From the NCBI RefSeq assembly GCF_014205215.1, contig NZ_JACHNC010000001.1, positions 5,948,501 through 6,012,500 on the forward strand: DNA of 64,000 bases, written 5' to 3'. The position numbers were made by a program, and so were the translations under genes. The stretch is from Actinoplanes lobatus. Its GTDB lineage: Bacteria; Actinomycetota; Actinomycetes; Mycobacteriales; Micromonosporaceae. Below are positions 17,226 through 25,866 of the stretch, one piece after another. Numbering within the stretch: the stretch's first letter is position 1; each line of letters opens with the position of its first letter. The notes under the pieces were generated by a model, which was not told where the DNA came from, ran no database searches, and saw nothing but the letters and a program-made list of their open reading frames with translations.

Positions 17226-18623
17226 TCAGCCCAGGGCGTTCAGGAACGGCTCGTGGCTGTTCTTGAACTCCCAGCCGTAGAACCGGTCCCAGTTGATCGA
17301 CCAGGTCATCAGGCCGCGGAAGTTCGGGTTGAGCCCGCTGCGCGGCGTGTAGCCACCACAGTTGGCGCCCTTGACCAGGCAGTTGACGGCCTGCTGCACG
17401 CCGGCCGGTGCCACGTAGCCGTTGCCCGCGCTGGTCGAGCTGGGCGCGCCGAACGCGATCTGGTCCTCGCGCAGCGCCGGGAACATGTTCGCGGTGTTGC
17501 CCGCGACCGGGAATCCGGCCAGCATCATGTCGGTCATGGCGATGTGGAAGTCGGCGCCACCCATCGAGTGGTACTGGTTGTCCAGGCCCATGATCGAGCC
17601 GGAGTTGTAGTCCTGGACGTGCAGGACCGTGAGGTCGTCACGGAGCGCGTAGATGACCGGCAGGTAGGAGCCGGCCCGCGGGTCCTGGCCACCCCACGGT
17701 CCGGAGCCGTAGTACTGGTAGCCGAGCTGGACGAAGAACGTCTCGGGCGCCATCGTGAGGACGAAGCCCGCTCCGTACCGTGTCTTCAGGGTCTTGATCG
17801 CGCTGATCAGATTGACGATGACCGGCGTGGTGGGGTTCTTGAAGTCGGTGTCGCCGGTGTTGAGCGAGAGCGAGTGGCCCTCGAAGTCGATGTCGACGCC
17901 GTCCAGCCCGTACCTGTCGATGATCGCGCTGACCGAGCTGACGAACTTGTCGCGGGCCGCCGTGGTGGTGAGCTGGACCTGGCCGTTGGCGCCGCCGATG
18001 GAGAGCAGCACCTTCTTGCCGGCGGCCCGCTTCGCCTTGATCGCGGCGATGAACTCGGCCTCGGTCTCGACGCCCGGGCACTCGGTGGCGGGGCAGAGGG
18101 TGAACCGGATGTCGCCGGAGGTGGCGCTGGTCGGCTCGCCGAAGGACAGGTTGATGATGTCCCACTCGGCCGGCACGTCGGCCATCCGCAGGTAGCCGGC
18201 GCCGTTGGCGAAGCTGGCGTGCAGGTAGCCGATGAGGGCGTGCTTGGGCAGCCCACCGACGGGGATGGGGGTGCTCGGCGACGTCGACGGGGACGGTGAC
18301 GTCGACGGGGAGGGCGACGTGGAGGGGGACGGCGACGTCGTAGGGGAGGACGACGGGGACGGGTTCACCACGCCGCCGCAGGCGCCGTTGTTGATCCAGA
18401 CGTCCCACTGGCCACTCTTGACGGCCGGATCCTCGCCCTGGGTCCACCACTTGGCGGTGTAGTTGTTGCCGCCCTTGGACGCGACGTTGTCCTTGACGTA
18501 GACGGCGGAGGCGCTCCAGGCGGGCGCGCAAGCGGTGGCGGCGCTGGCGGTGGAGGCCACATATACGGCAGAGCACGCGGCGGCCAGCACAGCCGCCACG
18601 GAGAGAACCACGGATCGACGCAT
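17226..18623 (-). CDS. Secreted chitinase, GH18 with N-terminal CBM5/12
   Basis: 465 residues from the ATG at 18623. A Sec signal MRRSVVLSVAAVLAAACSAV ends at about residue 32. A chitin-binding CBM5/12 follows (about 35-85: APAWSASAVYVKDNVASKGG, then WWTQGEDPAVKSGQWDVW). A Ser/Pro/Thr linker and the GH18 barrel follow (about 135-460). The catalytic DxxDxDxE motif is DGVDIDFEG, with Glu at about 246. It hydrolyses internal beta-1,4 bonds of chitin outside the cell. No SD precedes the ATG, and a promoter ends 5 nt before it, so the mRNA may be leaderless. Confidence 0.93.
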   Translation of the reverse strand: MRRSVVLSVAAVLAAACSAVYVASTASAATACAPAWSASAVYVKDNVASKGGNNYTAKWWTQGEDPAVKSGQWDVWINNGACGGVVNPSPSSSPTTSPSPSTSPSPSTSPSPSTSPSTPIPVGGLPKHALIGYLHASFANGAGYLRMADVPAEWDIINLSFGEPTSATSGDIRFTLCPATECPGVETEAEFIAAIKAKRAAGKKVLLSIGGANGQVQLTTTAARDKFVSSVSAIIDRYGLDGVDIDFEGHSLSLNTGDTDFKNPTTPVIVNLISAIKTLKTRYGAGFVLTMAPETFFVQLGYQYYGSGPWGGQDPRAGSYLPVIYALRDDLTVLHVQDYNSGSIMGLDNQYHSMGGADFHIAMTDMMLAGFPVAGNTANMFPALREDQIAFGAPSSTSAGNGYVAPAGVQQAVNCLVKGANCGGYTPRSGLNPNFRGLMTWSINWDRFYGWEFKNSHEPFLNALG

Positions 18624-18628
18624 GCGCA

Positions 18629-18658
18629 ATTATTAAGACTGTTTACTGAAGATGTAAA
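18629..18658 (-). promoter_or_regulatory. Candidate sigma-70 type promoter of the chitinase, probably leaderless
   Basis: Read on the minus strand, TTTACA (-35) is followed after 17 nt by TAATAAT (-10), and the ATG comes 5 nt later. The whole element sits in the 38-bp AT-rich gap behind the upstream gene. Transcription should start at or within 1-2 nt of the start codon. Confidence 0.5.
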
Positions 18659-18661
18659 GAG

Positions 18662-20596
18662 TCAGTCCGGTTCCGGGACGGTGGCCAGGAATTCGTCGAG
18701 CCGGTGGCGGCGGCGGGCGCGCTCGGCGGACAGGTGGTCGCGGGTGAACGACTCCGGAAGGTAGCGCAGCCGCGAGCGGCCGGCCGGGGTGCGGAACTCG
18801 CCGTCCGGCACGGCGCCCGCCCCCGGCGGCAGCAGGGCCAGCAACTCGTCGTAGACGGCGACCGACGTGGCCAGAGCGGCCAGCATCGCCTCCCAGCTGT
18901 CGTCGTCCCAGTCGCCGGCGACCGCGTTTTCCAACCGTTTCGCCCGCTCCGCGTTCATCTCGCCGATCATCCACAGCTGACCGGCGTCGAGCAGTGCGGA
19001 CGGCCCGTCGCCGGGCATGCTCAGCCCGTATCCCAGAGGGTCCGGGTCGGGGTCGTCGCGCGGCACCGTGAAGACGAACGCGCGCTCGCGCCGGCAGGCC
19101 AGGCAGACCCCGTGGTAGCGCAGCGTGAGCCGGGCCGGGTCGCCGCCGCGCTCCTGCACCTGCCGGTGGAACTCGGCCGTCCCGCACTCGCACCGGTGCA
19201 GGTCCATGAACATCAGCGCCTCGGTGACGCCGCGGGCCGGCAGCGGGTGGAGCTCCGGGCCGGGATCCTCCGGGCCGGACGCCGCCAGGTAGTCGTCGCG
19301 GGCGGCGAGCAACCGCGGCCACCGGAACCGGTCGGGCTCGGCGGCGAGCATCTCCTGTGCGTGCCGGCCGCGGATCTCCTCCTCCGGTACGACGTCGGCG
19401 CCGGGCGGCACGAACAGCATCGCCTCCTCGACCGAGGAGGCGGCCAGTTTCATGTTCATCGCGTGGGTCTGCTCGTCGCCGGCCGCGTACACCGTCGCCA
19501 TGAACAGCCACTGACCGGGATCGACCACATGTGACGGCTCGCCGCGCAGGGACATCTGCCAGTGGGCGGTGCCCAGCGTGCCGGGGCGGACGGTGAACCG
19601 GAACCGGAAGCGGTGCCAGACCCGGCGGATGCAGCGGGCCTTGACGGTCAGCACCTCGTGGTCGCCCGCCGGCAGGCTGCGCTCGCCGAAGGACAGCAGC
19701 TTGCCGCCGCAACGGCACTCCTGGAAGTCCAGGAACATGCTGGCGTCGGAGCCGGGCCGGGCCAGCGGCGGATCCGTCGGGGCGGTGCGTTCCGCCGGCG
19801 GCGGTCCGAAGACCGCCGCGAACTCGGCGAGATCCAGGCGGCGCCGCGCCAGCTCACGATCGATGCGGGGTACGCCGAAGTCCGCCGCCCGCTGTCGTAG
19901 CGCCTGGAGCCCGTCGGCCGTCCAGAGATGGCGCACCGGCACCCGACCGGTCCCGGCGGGCACCAGCCGGGCCACCTCGGCGGCGCAGTCGACGGCGCAT
20001 TCCAGCAGGTGGCGGGCCTGCTCGTGCTCGGCGGCGGTGGGCCGGCGCTCCCCGAACACCCGCAGCAGCCCGGCGGCCCGCCGGGCGCACCGGCGGGAGT
20101 GCTCCTGCCACTGGGCGGCGTCGAGCAGTCCGTCCGAGGCGGGGTCGACCAGGACCGTGCGCTCGCCGCGCCGGACCTCCGTCCGGTCGGTCGTGACCCG
20201 GACCTCGCCGTCCGGATCGCCGGTGAGGTAGAGGACCGCCTCGGTGACCGACCGGGCGACCGGCTCGAATTCGGCGCCGGGCAGCCCGCCGCTCATCCAG
20301 CTCAGGTCCTGGTGGGTGAGGCCGGACTCGGCGAGGAGCTCGGCGACCACCTCGCGCGGGGGCCGGGCCGTGTAGTGCACGACCTCGACCCCCGGCTCGG
20401 AGTCGTATTGCAGGCGACCGAAACCGATCAGGTCGCCGCCGGCCAGCCGGATGAGGGCGAGTGCCGCCGGGCCGAGATCGTCGTCGACGGTTTCGAACCG
20501 GAGCCCGAACCTGGTCTCCACCGTGGCCCGGTCGAGACGCAGGCGGGCCAGGTAGGAACTCGGGCCTCTCCGGACCCCGACAGCGACGGCTTCCAC
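18662..20596 (-). CDS. Large unknown protein of three tandem modules with Cys-pair motifs
   Basis: 644 residues from a GTG behind GGAGG. No signal or membrane segment is seen. Three related modules are visible at about 115-270, 283-440 and 458-640. Shared landmarks are VTEAVLYL / ALMFMD near the start, DAAQW / DPGQW / DAGQLW in the middle, and PAGTGRVP / PPGADVVP / PPGAGAVP toward the end. Modules 2 and 3 carry CRCG / CECG; in module 3 this pairs with CLAC, like a zinc ribbon, but module 2 keeps only one Cys (ARCIRR). Module 1 lacks the Cys pair. A function cannot be assigned. It lies between chitinase and mannanase on the same strand, but nothing shows that it works on carbohydrates. Confidence 0.7.
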   Translation of the reverse strand: MEAVAVGVRRGPSSYLARLRLDRATVETRFGLRFETVDDDLGPAALALIRLAGGDLIGFGRLQYDSEPGVEVVHYTARPPREVVAELLAESGLTHQDLSWMSGGLPGAEFEPVARSVTEAVLYLTGDPDGEVRVTTDRTEVRRGERTVLVDPASDGLLDAAQWQEHSRRCARRAAGLLRVFGERRPTAAEHEQARHLLECAVDCAAEVARLVPAGTGRVPVRHLWTADGLQALRQRAADFGVPRIDRELARRRLDLAEFAAVFGPPPAERTAPTDPPLARPGSDASMFLDFQECRCGGKLLSFGERSLPAGDHEVLTVKARCIRRVWHRFRFRFTVRPGTLGTAHWQMSLRGEPSHVVDPGQWLFMATVYAAGDEQTHAMNMKLAASSVEEAMLFVPPGADVVPEEEIRGRHAQEMLAAEPDRFRWPRLLAARDDYLAASGPEDPGPELHPLPARGVTEALMFMDLHRCECGTAEFHRQVQERGGDPARLTLRYHGVCLACRRERAFVFTVPRDDPDPDPLGYGLSMPGDGPSALLDAGQLWMIGEMNAERAKRLENAVAGDWDDDSWEAMLAALATSVAVYDELLALLPPGAGAVPDGEFRTPAGRSRLRYLPESFTRDHLSAERARRRHRLDEFLATVPEPD

Positions 20597-20629
20597 CCGG
20601 GCGGCACCTCCACATCGGCGCCCGTCAGT

Positions 20630-22003
20630 CTACGAGGCCGCGCAGCTCACCGGGGACGGTACGGCGTTGGTCGCCCCGCTGGAGGCGGTGAACCCGAAGC
20701 TGGTCGTGGCGCCCGCGGCGAGCGTGCCGTTGTACGGCGCGTTGCGGGCGGTGACCGTCTCCCCGGAGGTGGTGACCGTGGTGTTCCAGGTGTTGGTGAA
20801 GCGCTGCCCGTTGGGCCAGGTCCAGGTCACGGTCCAGCCGGTGATGGCGCTGCTGCCGGCCTTGACGGTGACCGAGCCCTGGAAGCCGCCGCCCCACTGG
20901 TTGCTGATCGTGTAGGTGGCGGTGCAGCCGCCGGCCGGCGGCGGGGTGCTGGTGCTCGGGGACGGCGACGGCGAGGCCGATGACGAGCTGACCGACGGCG
21001 ACGGCGACACCCCGCCGAACACGGTGGCCTCCTTCGCGGTGGCCTTGATCCCGTTGGCGCCGTTGAAGATCCGCTGGCCCCAGCTGGTCAGCTGCGCCGG
21101 GTTGAAGCTGGTGACCATGTCCAGGTACTCGACGCCGCCGCCGTTGCCGGACCAGGACCAGCCGAGGTAGCCGATGCCCCGCTGTTGTGCGGTGGCGAGG
21201 ATGGTGTCCTCGTCGGGGTTGCCGTCGGAGTGGTTGTCCCCGAACTCGCCGACCACGATCGGCAGGTTCGCCGACTGGAACCGGCCCAGGTAGTCGTTGA
21301 TCTCGGCGGCGGTGTCGAAGACGCCGTACATGTGGATCGAGAAGACGGTGTTGCGCTGCGGGTCGGCGGCGAACACCGAGGCGGCGTTGTCGCGCATGAT
21401 GAACTGCCAGTCCTGTCCCCAGTTCGGCGCGTCCACCATGATCTGGTGCTGGAAGCCGGCGGCACGCAGCCGGGTGATGGCGGTCTTGGTGTCGGCGGTC
21501 CAGTTGGCGGACGCGGTGCCGTTGCCGTACGGCTCGTTGCCGATGTTGAGGACGACGAAGTTCTCCTGACCGGTCAGGGCGCTCTTGATGGAGATCCAGT
21601 AGTCGACGGCCTGGGCGAGGGTGGCGGCGCCGGACTGTTCGCCGTAGCCCGTCGTGTCGTGCACCTCGAGCACGCAGATCAGCCGGTTGGCCTTGCACTG
21701 GCTGATCACGGTGGTGACGTCCGAGGCGGGGTTGGCCGTCCAGCGCTGGCCGCTGGCCAGCACGACGCGGACCGTGTTGGCGCCGAGGGCCTTGATGTTC
21801 GCCAGTGAGGTGCTGGTCTGGCCCGGGTACCAGGTGTGCGCGTGGTTGACGCCACGCATCAGGAACGTGTTGCCGTTAGCGTCCAGGATGCGGGTGCCGG
21901 AGACGGTGAAACCGGCCGCGGCCTGGGCGGGCTGGGCCATGGTCAGGACTGCCGCGGCGGTGGTCAGGACGGCCGCGAGGCCGCCCCACCATTTCGCTCT
22001 CAT
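20630..22003 (-). CDS. manA: Secreted endo-beta-1,4-mannanase, GH5 (subfamily 8-like) with CBM2
   Basis: 457 residues with GGAGG upstream of the ATG. A Sec signal ends at about residue 28 (AQAAAG). The GH5 barrel (about 30-330) closely follows actinobacterial ManA: MRGVNHAHTWYPGQ, CVLEVHDTTGYGEQSGA, acid/base Glu in NIGNEPYG (about 155), DAPNWGQDW, and nucleophile Glu in VGEFGDNHSDGNPDEDT (about 252). A Ser/Pro linker leads to a C-terminal CBM2 (about 360-457: CTATYTISNQWGGGFQGSV, WTWPNGQRFTNTWN). It cleaves beta-1,4-mannan and galactomannan chains outside the cell. The divergent neighbour is an oligosaccharide/peptide-type importer, and beta-mannosidase and alpha-galactosidase genes occur elsewhere in the window. 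Confidence 0.93.
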   Translation of the reverse strand: MRAKWWGGLAAVLTTAAAVLTMAQPAQAAAGFTVSGTRILDANGNTFLMRGVNHAHTWYPGQTSTSLANIKALGANTVRVVLASGQRWTANPASDVTTVISQCKANRLICVLEVHDTTGYGEQSGAATLAQAVDYWISIKSALTGQENFVVLNIGNEPYGNGTASANWTADTKTAITRLRAAGFQHQIMVDAPNWGQDWQFIMRDNAASVFAADPQRNTVFSIHMYGVFDTAAEINDYLGRFQSANLPIVVGEFGDNHSDGNPDEDTILATAQQRGIGYLGWSWSGNGGGVEYLDMVTSFNPAQLTSWGQRIFNGANGIKATAKEATVFGGVSPSPSVSSSSASPSPSPSTSTPPPAGGCTATYTISNQWGGGFQGSVTVKAGSSAITGWTVTWTWPNGQRFTNTWNTTVTTSGETVTARNAPYNGTLAAGATTSFGFTASSGATNAVPSPVSCAAS

Positions 22004-22061
22004 GGGGATCCTCCGGGGGACGGGGGTGGGGACGAGGGCTTGCGGGGGAGAATCTAAAAGG

Positions 22062-22073
22062 ACTTAACTAAGT
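22062..22073. promoter_or_regulatory. AT-rich palindrome upstream of mannanase
   Basis: ACTTA and TAAGT flank AC in an otherwise GC-rich sequence, 59 bp upstream of the mannanase ATG. It shares the CTTAA half-site with the palindrome at 22134-22146 and is a candidate operator in the mannanase/importer divergent promoter region (22004-22231). Confidence 0.45.
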
Positions 22074-22133
22074 GGGTCAAGCCAGAATCCAAGTCGATCA
22101 TGGTCGATGCAAGTCGGCCTTGACACCGCAAAC

Positions 22134-22146
22134 TTAAGCCGCTTAA
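22134..22146. promoter_or_regulatory. AT-rich palindrome upstream of the importer operon
   Basis: TTAAGC-C-GCTTAA is a perfect 13-bp inverted repeat 86 bp before the binding-protein gene. Together with 22062-22073 it suggests one regulator shared by both divergent transcripts. The regulator is not identified; the ROK protein at 36006 is a speculative candidate. Confidence 0.45.
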
Positions 22147-22231
22147 TAATGATCAGCATCGAAGACGATCCCTGCTTCCCGGCTCGGGAGGCGGGTGGCC
22201 CGCGCACCCCCACTCGCGGAGGAAATCGACG

Positions 22232-23911
22232 ATGTCCATCCCCAGCGCACGCCGGATCCTCGCCGCGGCCGCCGCGGCACTCCTGCTGGCCGGTTGCACC
22301 GGCACCGACGGCGAGGAGAAGTCCGGCAACGCCGATAGCTCGATCACCGTGTTCAACGGCGCTAACGGCGCCATCGTGGAGAACTGGAACCCGTTCTCAC
22401 CGACTCAGCTGCAACCCACCAACGGCACCATGTACGAGGCCCTGTTCTGGTACAACCTGGCCACCGACGCGCCGCCGCAACCGATGCTCGCCACCGGGTA
22501 TTCGTGGAACACCGACGGCACCGAGCTGACCATCACCGCCCGCGAGGGTGTCAAGTGGTCCGACGGGCAGCCGTTCACCGCCAAGGACGTGGCCTTCACC
22601 TTCGACCTGATCAAGCGCACCAAGGCGATCAACGCCACCAACCTGGACATCCAGAGCTCGGTGGCCAAGGACGACAAGACCGCGGTGATCACCTTCGGGG
22701 CCAAGTCGTTCACCGACGAGGCGGCCATCATCGGCCACACCCCGATGATCCCCGAGCACATCTGGAGCAAGATCCCCGACCCCGAGAAGACGATCAACCA
22801 GAACCCGGTGGGCACCGGCCCGTTCAAGCTGAAGTCCTTCTCGGCGCAGAGCTTCGTCATCGAGAAGAACCCGAACTACTGGCAGCCGGGCAAACCGCAG
22901 ATCCAGAACGTGCGCTACATCTCGCTGGCCACCGCCGACGCCGCGAGCGCCGCGCTGACCGCCGGCCAGGTCGACTGGATGAGCTCCTACCTGCCGGGTC
23001 TGGACCAGTTGCTGAAGAACCACACGGACCTGTCGTATGTGAACACGCCCACCATGACGACGTCGATCTTCACCTGCTCGGGCACCGAGTACGGCTGCAA
23101 GGGCCCGCAGACCGACCCCGCCGTGCGCCAGGCCATCTACCACGCCATCAACCGTGACCAGCTCAACAAGCTGGCCGGCGGCGGGTACGCGGCCACCGCC
23201 TCGCCCACCATGCTGCTGCCCGAGCGCGACCAGAAGTGGATCGCCGATCCGTCCCAGCAGACCATCCCGGGCACCGGCGACGCCGCCAAGGCCAACCAGA
23301 TCCTCGACGCGGCCGGCTGGGCCAAGGGCGCCGACGGCATCCGCGCCAAGGGCGGCGAGCGGCTGTCGATGACCATCCAGACGGTCAGCGGCTGGAGCGA
23401 CTACATCTCGCTCAACGACACGATGGCCCAGCAGCTCAAGGAGGTCGGCATCGAGCTCAAGCCGACCCAGCTGTCCTGGAACGAGTGGAACAACAACCAG
23501 GTGCAGGGCCGCTACCAGCTCTCACTGGACTCGATCGGGCTCGGCGCCAACTCCAACCCGTACCACATCTACCAGCCGAAATACGCCAGCGGGACGACCG
23601 CGAAGGTCGGTGAGAGCGCCCGGACCAGCGGCAACTTCGCCCGCTACCACAACGAGGCGGTGGACAAGGCTGTCACGGTGGCGGCCGGCACCAACGACGA
23701 GGCCACCCAGAAAGAGCAATACAAGATCATTCAAACCGAGATCGTACGGGACCTGCCGTACATCCCGATCTATGTGAACTCGCTGCTCACCGAGTTCAAC
23801 ACGAGCCGTGCCACCGGCTGGCCCAGCAACGACAACAAGTACGCGCTGCCCGCCTCCTGGAAGATCTGGGACAACGGCATCGTCCTGGCCAACATCACGC
23901 CGGCGAAGTAG
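22232..23911 (+). CDS. ABC transporter substrate-binding lipoprotein, family 5 (peptide/oligosaccharide)
   Basis: 559 residues with GGAGG just upstream. The lipoprotein signal ends in ALLLAGC, Cys at about 22. The family-5 (DppA/OppA-type) signature is clear: LATGYSWNTDGTELTITARE, GVKWSDGQPFTAKDVAFTFD, NPVGTGPFKLKSFSAQSFVI. Family-5 proteins bind either peptides or oligosaccharides (cello-, manno- or chito-oligomers in several bacteria). The divergent mannanase and nearby chitinase make manno- or chito-oligosaccharide the likely ligand here, but that is inference from context. First gene of a five-gene operon (22232-27511). Confidence 0.88.
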   Translation: MSIPSARRILAAAAAALLLAGCTGTDGEEKSGNADSSITVFNGANGAIVENWNPFSPTQLQPTNGTMYEALFWYNLATDAPPQPMLATGYSWNTDGTELTITAREGVKWSDGQPFTAKDVAFTFDLIKRTKAINATNLDIQSSVAKDDKTAVITFGAKSFTDEAAIIGHTPMIPEHIWSKIPDPEKTINQNPVGTGPFKLKSFSAQSFVIEKNPNYWQPGKPQIQNVRYISLATADAASAALTAGQVDWMSSYLPGLDQLLKNHTDLSYVNTPTMTTSIFTCSGTEYGCKGPQTDPAVRQAIYHAINRDQLNKLAGGGYAATASPTMLLPERDQKWIADPSQQTIPGTGDAAKANQILDAAGWAKGADGIRAKGGERLSMTIQTVSGWSDYISLNDTMAQQLKEVGIELKPTQLSWNEWNNNQVQGRYQLSLDSIGLGANSNPYHIYQPKYASGTTAKVGESARTSGNFARYHNEAVDKAVTVAAGTNDEATQKEQYKIIQTEIVRDLPYIPIYVNSLLTEFNTSRATGWPSNDNKYALPASWKIWDNGIVLANITPAK

Positions 23912-23919
23912 CCCGGCCG

Positions 23920-24909
23920 ATGCGCTACCTGTCCCGCAAGCTCGGGTTCTACCTGGTCGCCCTCTGGGCGGCGCTGACCCTCAACTTCCTCATCCCCCGC
24001 ATGATGCCCGGCGACCCCGTCGAGATCATGCTGGCCAAGCTGGGGCAGAAGGGGCCGGTCACGCCGGAGTCCCGGGAGGCGATCGAGGCGATGCTGGGCA
24101 CCGACTCGAGCCGGCCGCTGTGGGCCCAGTACGGCGACTACCTTGCGGGACTGGCCAACGGGGACCTGGGCGTCTCCCTGGTCTTCTTCCCGGCCCCGGT
24201 CAGCTCGATCATCGCGCAGACCCTGCCCTGGACGATCGGGCTGATCGGGCTGGCCACGATCATCTCCTTCCTGACCGGCGTGGGCATGGGCACCCTCGCC
24301 GGCTGGAAGCGGGGCTCGTGGATGGACAACCTGATCCCGGTCACCACGATGTTCCAGTCCGTGCCGTACTTCTGGCTGGCCCTGATCCTGCTCTTCCTGC
24401 TCGGCAGCGTCTGGCCGGTCTTCCCGCTCAACGGCGGCTACGACGTCTACACCGTCACCCCGGGCTGGAACGGGCCGTTCCTCGCCTCGGTCGTCTACTA
24501 CGGCACCCTGCCGGCGCTCACCATCATCCTGTCGTCGATCGGCGGGTGGATGCTCGGCATGCGCAACATGATGGTCTCCACACTGTCCGACGACTACATG
24601 GTCACGGCCGAGGCCAAGGGCCTGCGCTCCCGGCGGATCATGATGCGGTACGCGGCCCGCAACGCCGTCCTGCCGTCCATCTCCGGGTTCGCCATCTCGC
24701 TCGGCTTCGTGGTCGCCGGATCGATCATCACCGAGGCGGTGTTCTCCTACCCGGGCATCGGGTCGGCGCTGCTCCAGGCGGTCGGCGGCAACGACTACGC
24801 CCTCATGCAGGGCATCCTCCTGATCATCACGTTGTCGGTACTGGGCGCCAACCTGCTGGTCGACCTCCTGTACTCGGTCATCGACCCGCGCATCCGGGCG
24901 CAGGGCTGA
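23920..24909 (+). CDS. ABC transporter permease, DppB/OppB type
   Basis: 329 residues, MRYLSRKLGFYLVALWAALT, starting 8 bp after the binding-protein stop. Six membrane helices with the large periplasmic loop after helix 1 are typical of DppB. The C-terminal loop AKGLRSRRIMMRYAARNAVL is the EAA-type coupling motif, followed by GSIITEAVFSYPGIGSALLQ, which is diagnostic of this family. It forms the channel with the next gene. Confidence 0.92.
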   Translation: MRYLSRKLGFYLVALWAALTLNFLIPRMMPGDPVEIMLAKLGQKGPVTPESREAIEAMLGTDSSRPLWAQYGDYLAGLANGDLGVSLVFFPAPVSSIIAQTLPWTIGLIGLATIISFLTGVGMGTLAGWKRGSWMDNLIPVTTMFQSVPYFWLALILLFLLGSVWPVFPLNGGYDVYTVTPGWNGPFLASVVYYGTLPALTIILSSIGGWMLGMRNMMVSTLSDDYMVTAEAKGLRSRRIMMRYAARNAVLPSISGFAISLGFVVAGSIITEAVFSYPGIGSALLQAVGGNDYALMQGILLIITLSVLGANLLVDLLYSVIDPRIRAQG

Positions 24910-24921
24910 GGAAGGGACTCC

Positions 24922-25866
24922 ATGGCCGCCGCCGACACCGTCACCGTGAACCTCGCGGTCCCTCGCCGCCGCCCCAGCCTGCCGCCGATGACCGGCAAAC
25001 TGGCCACCGGCCTGATCATCGCCGGGCTCATCACCCTGTTCGGGCTGATCGGACCACTGTTCGTCCAGGACCCGGCCAAGGTCGACGACATCGGCCTCAC
25101 CCCACCCAGCGCCGATCACCTGCTCGGCACCACCCAGACCGGGCAGGACGTGCTCGCCCAGCTCGCCTATGCCACCCGCGGCTCGCTGATCGTCGGCGCC
25201 GTCGTCGGGCTGCTCACCCTGATCCTGTCCGGCTTCTTCGGCATCGTCGGGGCGTACGCGGGCGGCTGGCTCGACGAGGCGTTCTCCCTGTTCACCAACG
25301 TCGTCCTGGTCATCCCCGGGCTGCCCGTGGTGATCGTCATCTCGGCCTACGTCGCCGAGCGCAGCCTCCTGCTCGTCGCGATCGTCCTGGCGATCACCAG
25401 CTGGGCCGGGTCCGCGCGGGTGCTGCGCGGCTCCACCCTCAGCCTGCGCAGCCGTGACTACGTGCTGGCCAGCCGGGTCGCCGGGGAACGGCGATGGCGG
25501 ATCCTGCTGGTCGAGATCCTGCCCAACCTCATCCCGCTGCTCGCCTCCCAGGTGGTGTTCGCGGTCATCTTCGCCATCCTGGGAGAGGCCGGCCTCTCCT
25601 ACCTCGGGCTGGGCGCCACCGAGTCGTTCACCTGGGGAACCATGCTGTACTACGCGCAGAACGGGCTCGCCCTGCGGCTCGGCGCGTGGTGGTGGTTCGT
25701 ACCCCCGGGATTGATGCTGGCTCTCTTCGGCGCGGCGCTGTCCCTGATCAACTTCTCGATCGACGAGATCATCAACCCCAAGCTGCGCAACCAGACCCGG
25801 GGCGCCCGCCGCGGCTGGCGGATGTCGCGCGAGCAGATCCGTAGGGCCAAGGAGTCGACGCTGTGA
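24922..25866 (+). CDS. ABC transporter permease, DppC/OppC type
   Basis: 314 residues from an ATG 12 bp after the previous stop, with GGAAGGGAC upstream. The N-terminal cytoplasmic part precedes helix 1 (ATGLIIAGLITLFGLIGPLF), and the HLLGTTQTGQDVLAQLAYAT motif of DppC follows. The EAA-type loop is ASRVAGERRWRILLVEILPN, and LGEAGLSYLGLG follows. It pairs with DppB-type 23920. The stop overlaps the ATPase start (GTGA). Confidence 0.92.
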   Translation: MAAADTVTVNLAVPRRRPSLPPMTGKLATGLIIAGLITLFGLIGPLFVQDPAKVDDIGLTPPSADHLLGTTQTGQDVLAQLAYATRGSLIVGAVVGLLTLILSGFFGIVGAYAGGWLDEAFSLFTNVVLVIPGLPVVIVISAYVAERSLLLVAIVLAITSWAGSARVLRGSTLSLRSRDYVLASRVAGERRWRILLVEILPNLIPLLASQVVFAVIFAILGEAGLSYLGLGATESFTWGTMLYYAQNGLALRLGAWWWFVPPGLMLALFGAALSLINFSIDEIINPKLRNQTRGARRGWRMSREQIRRAKESTL

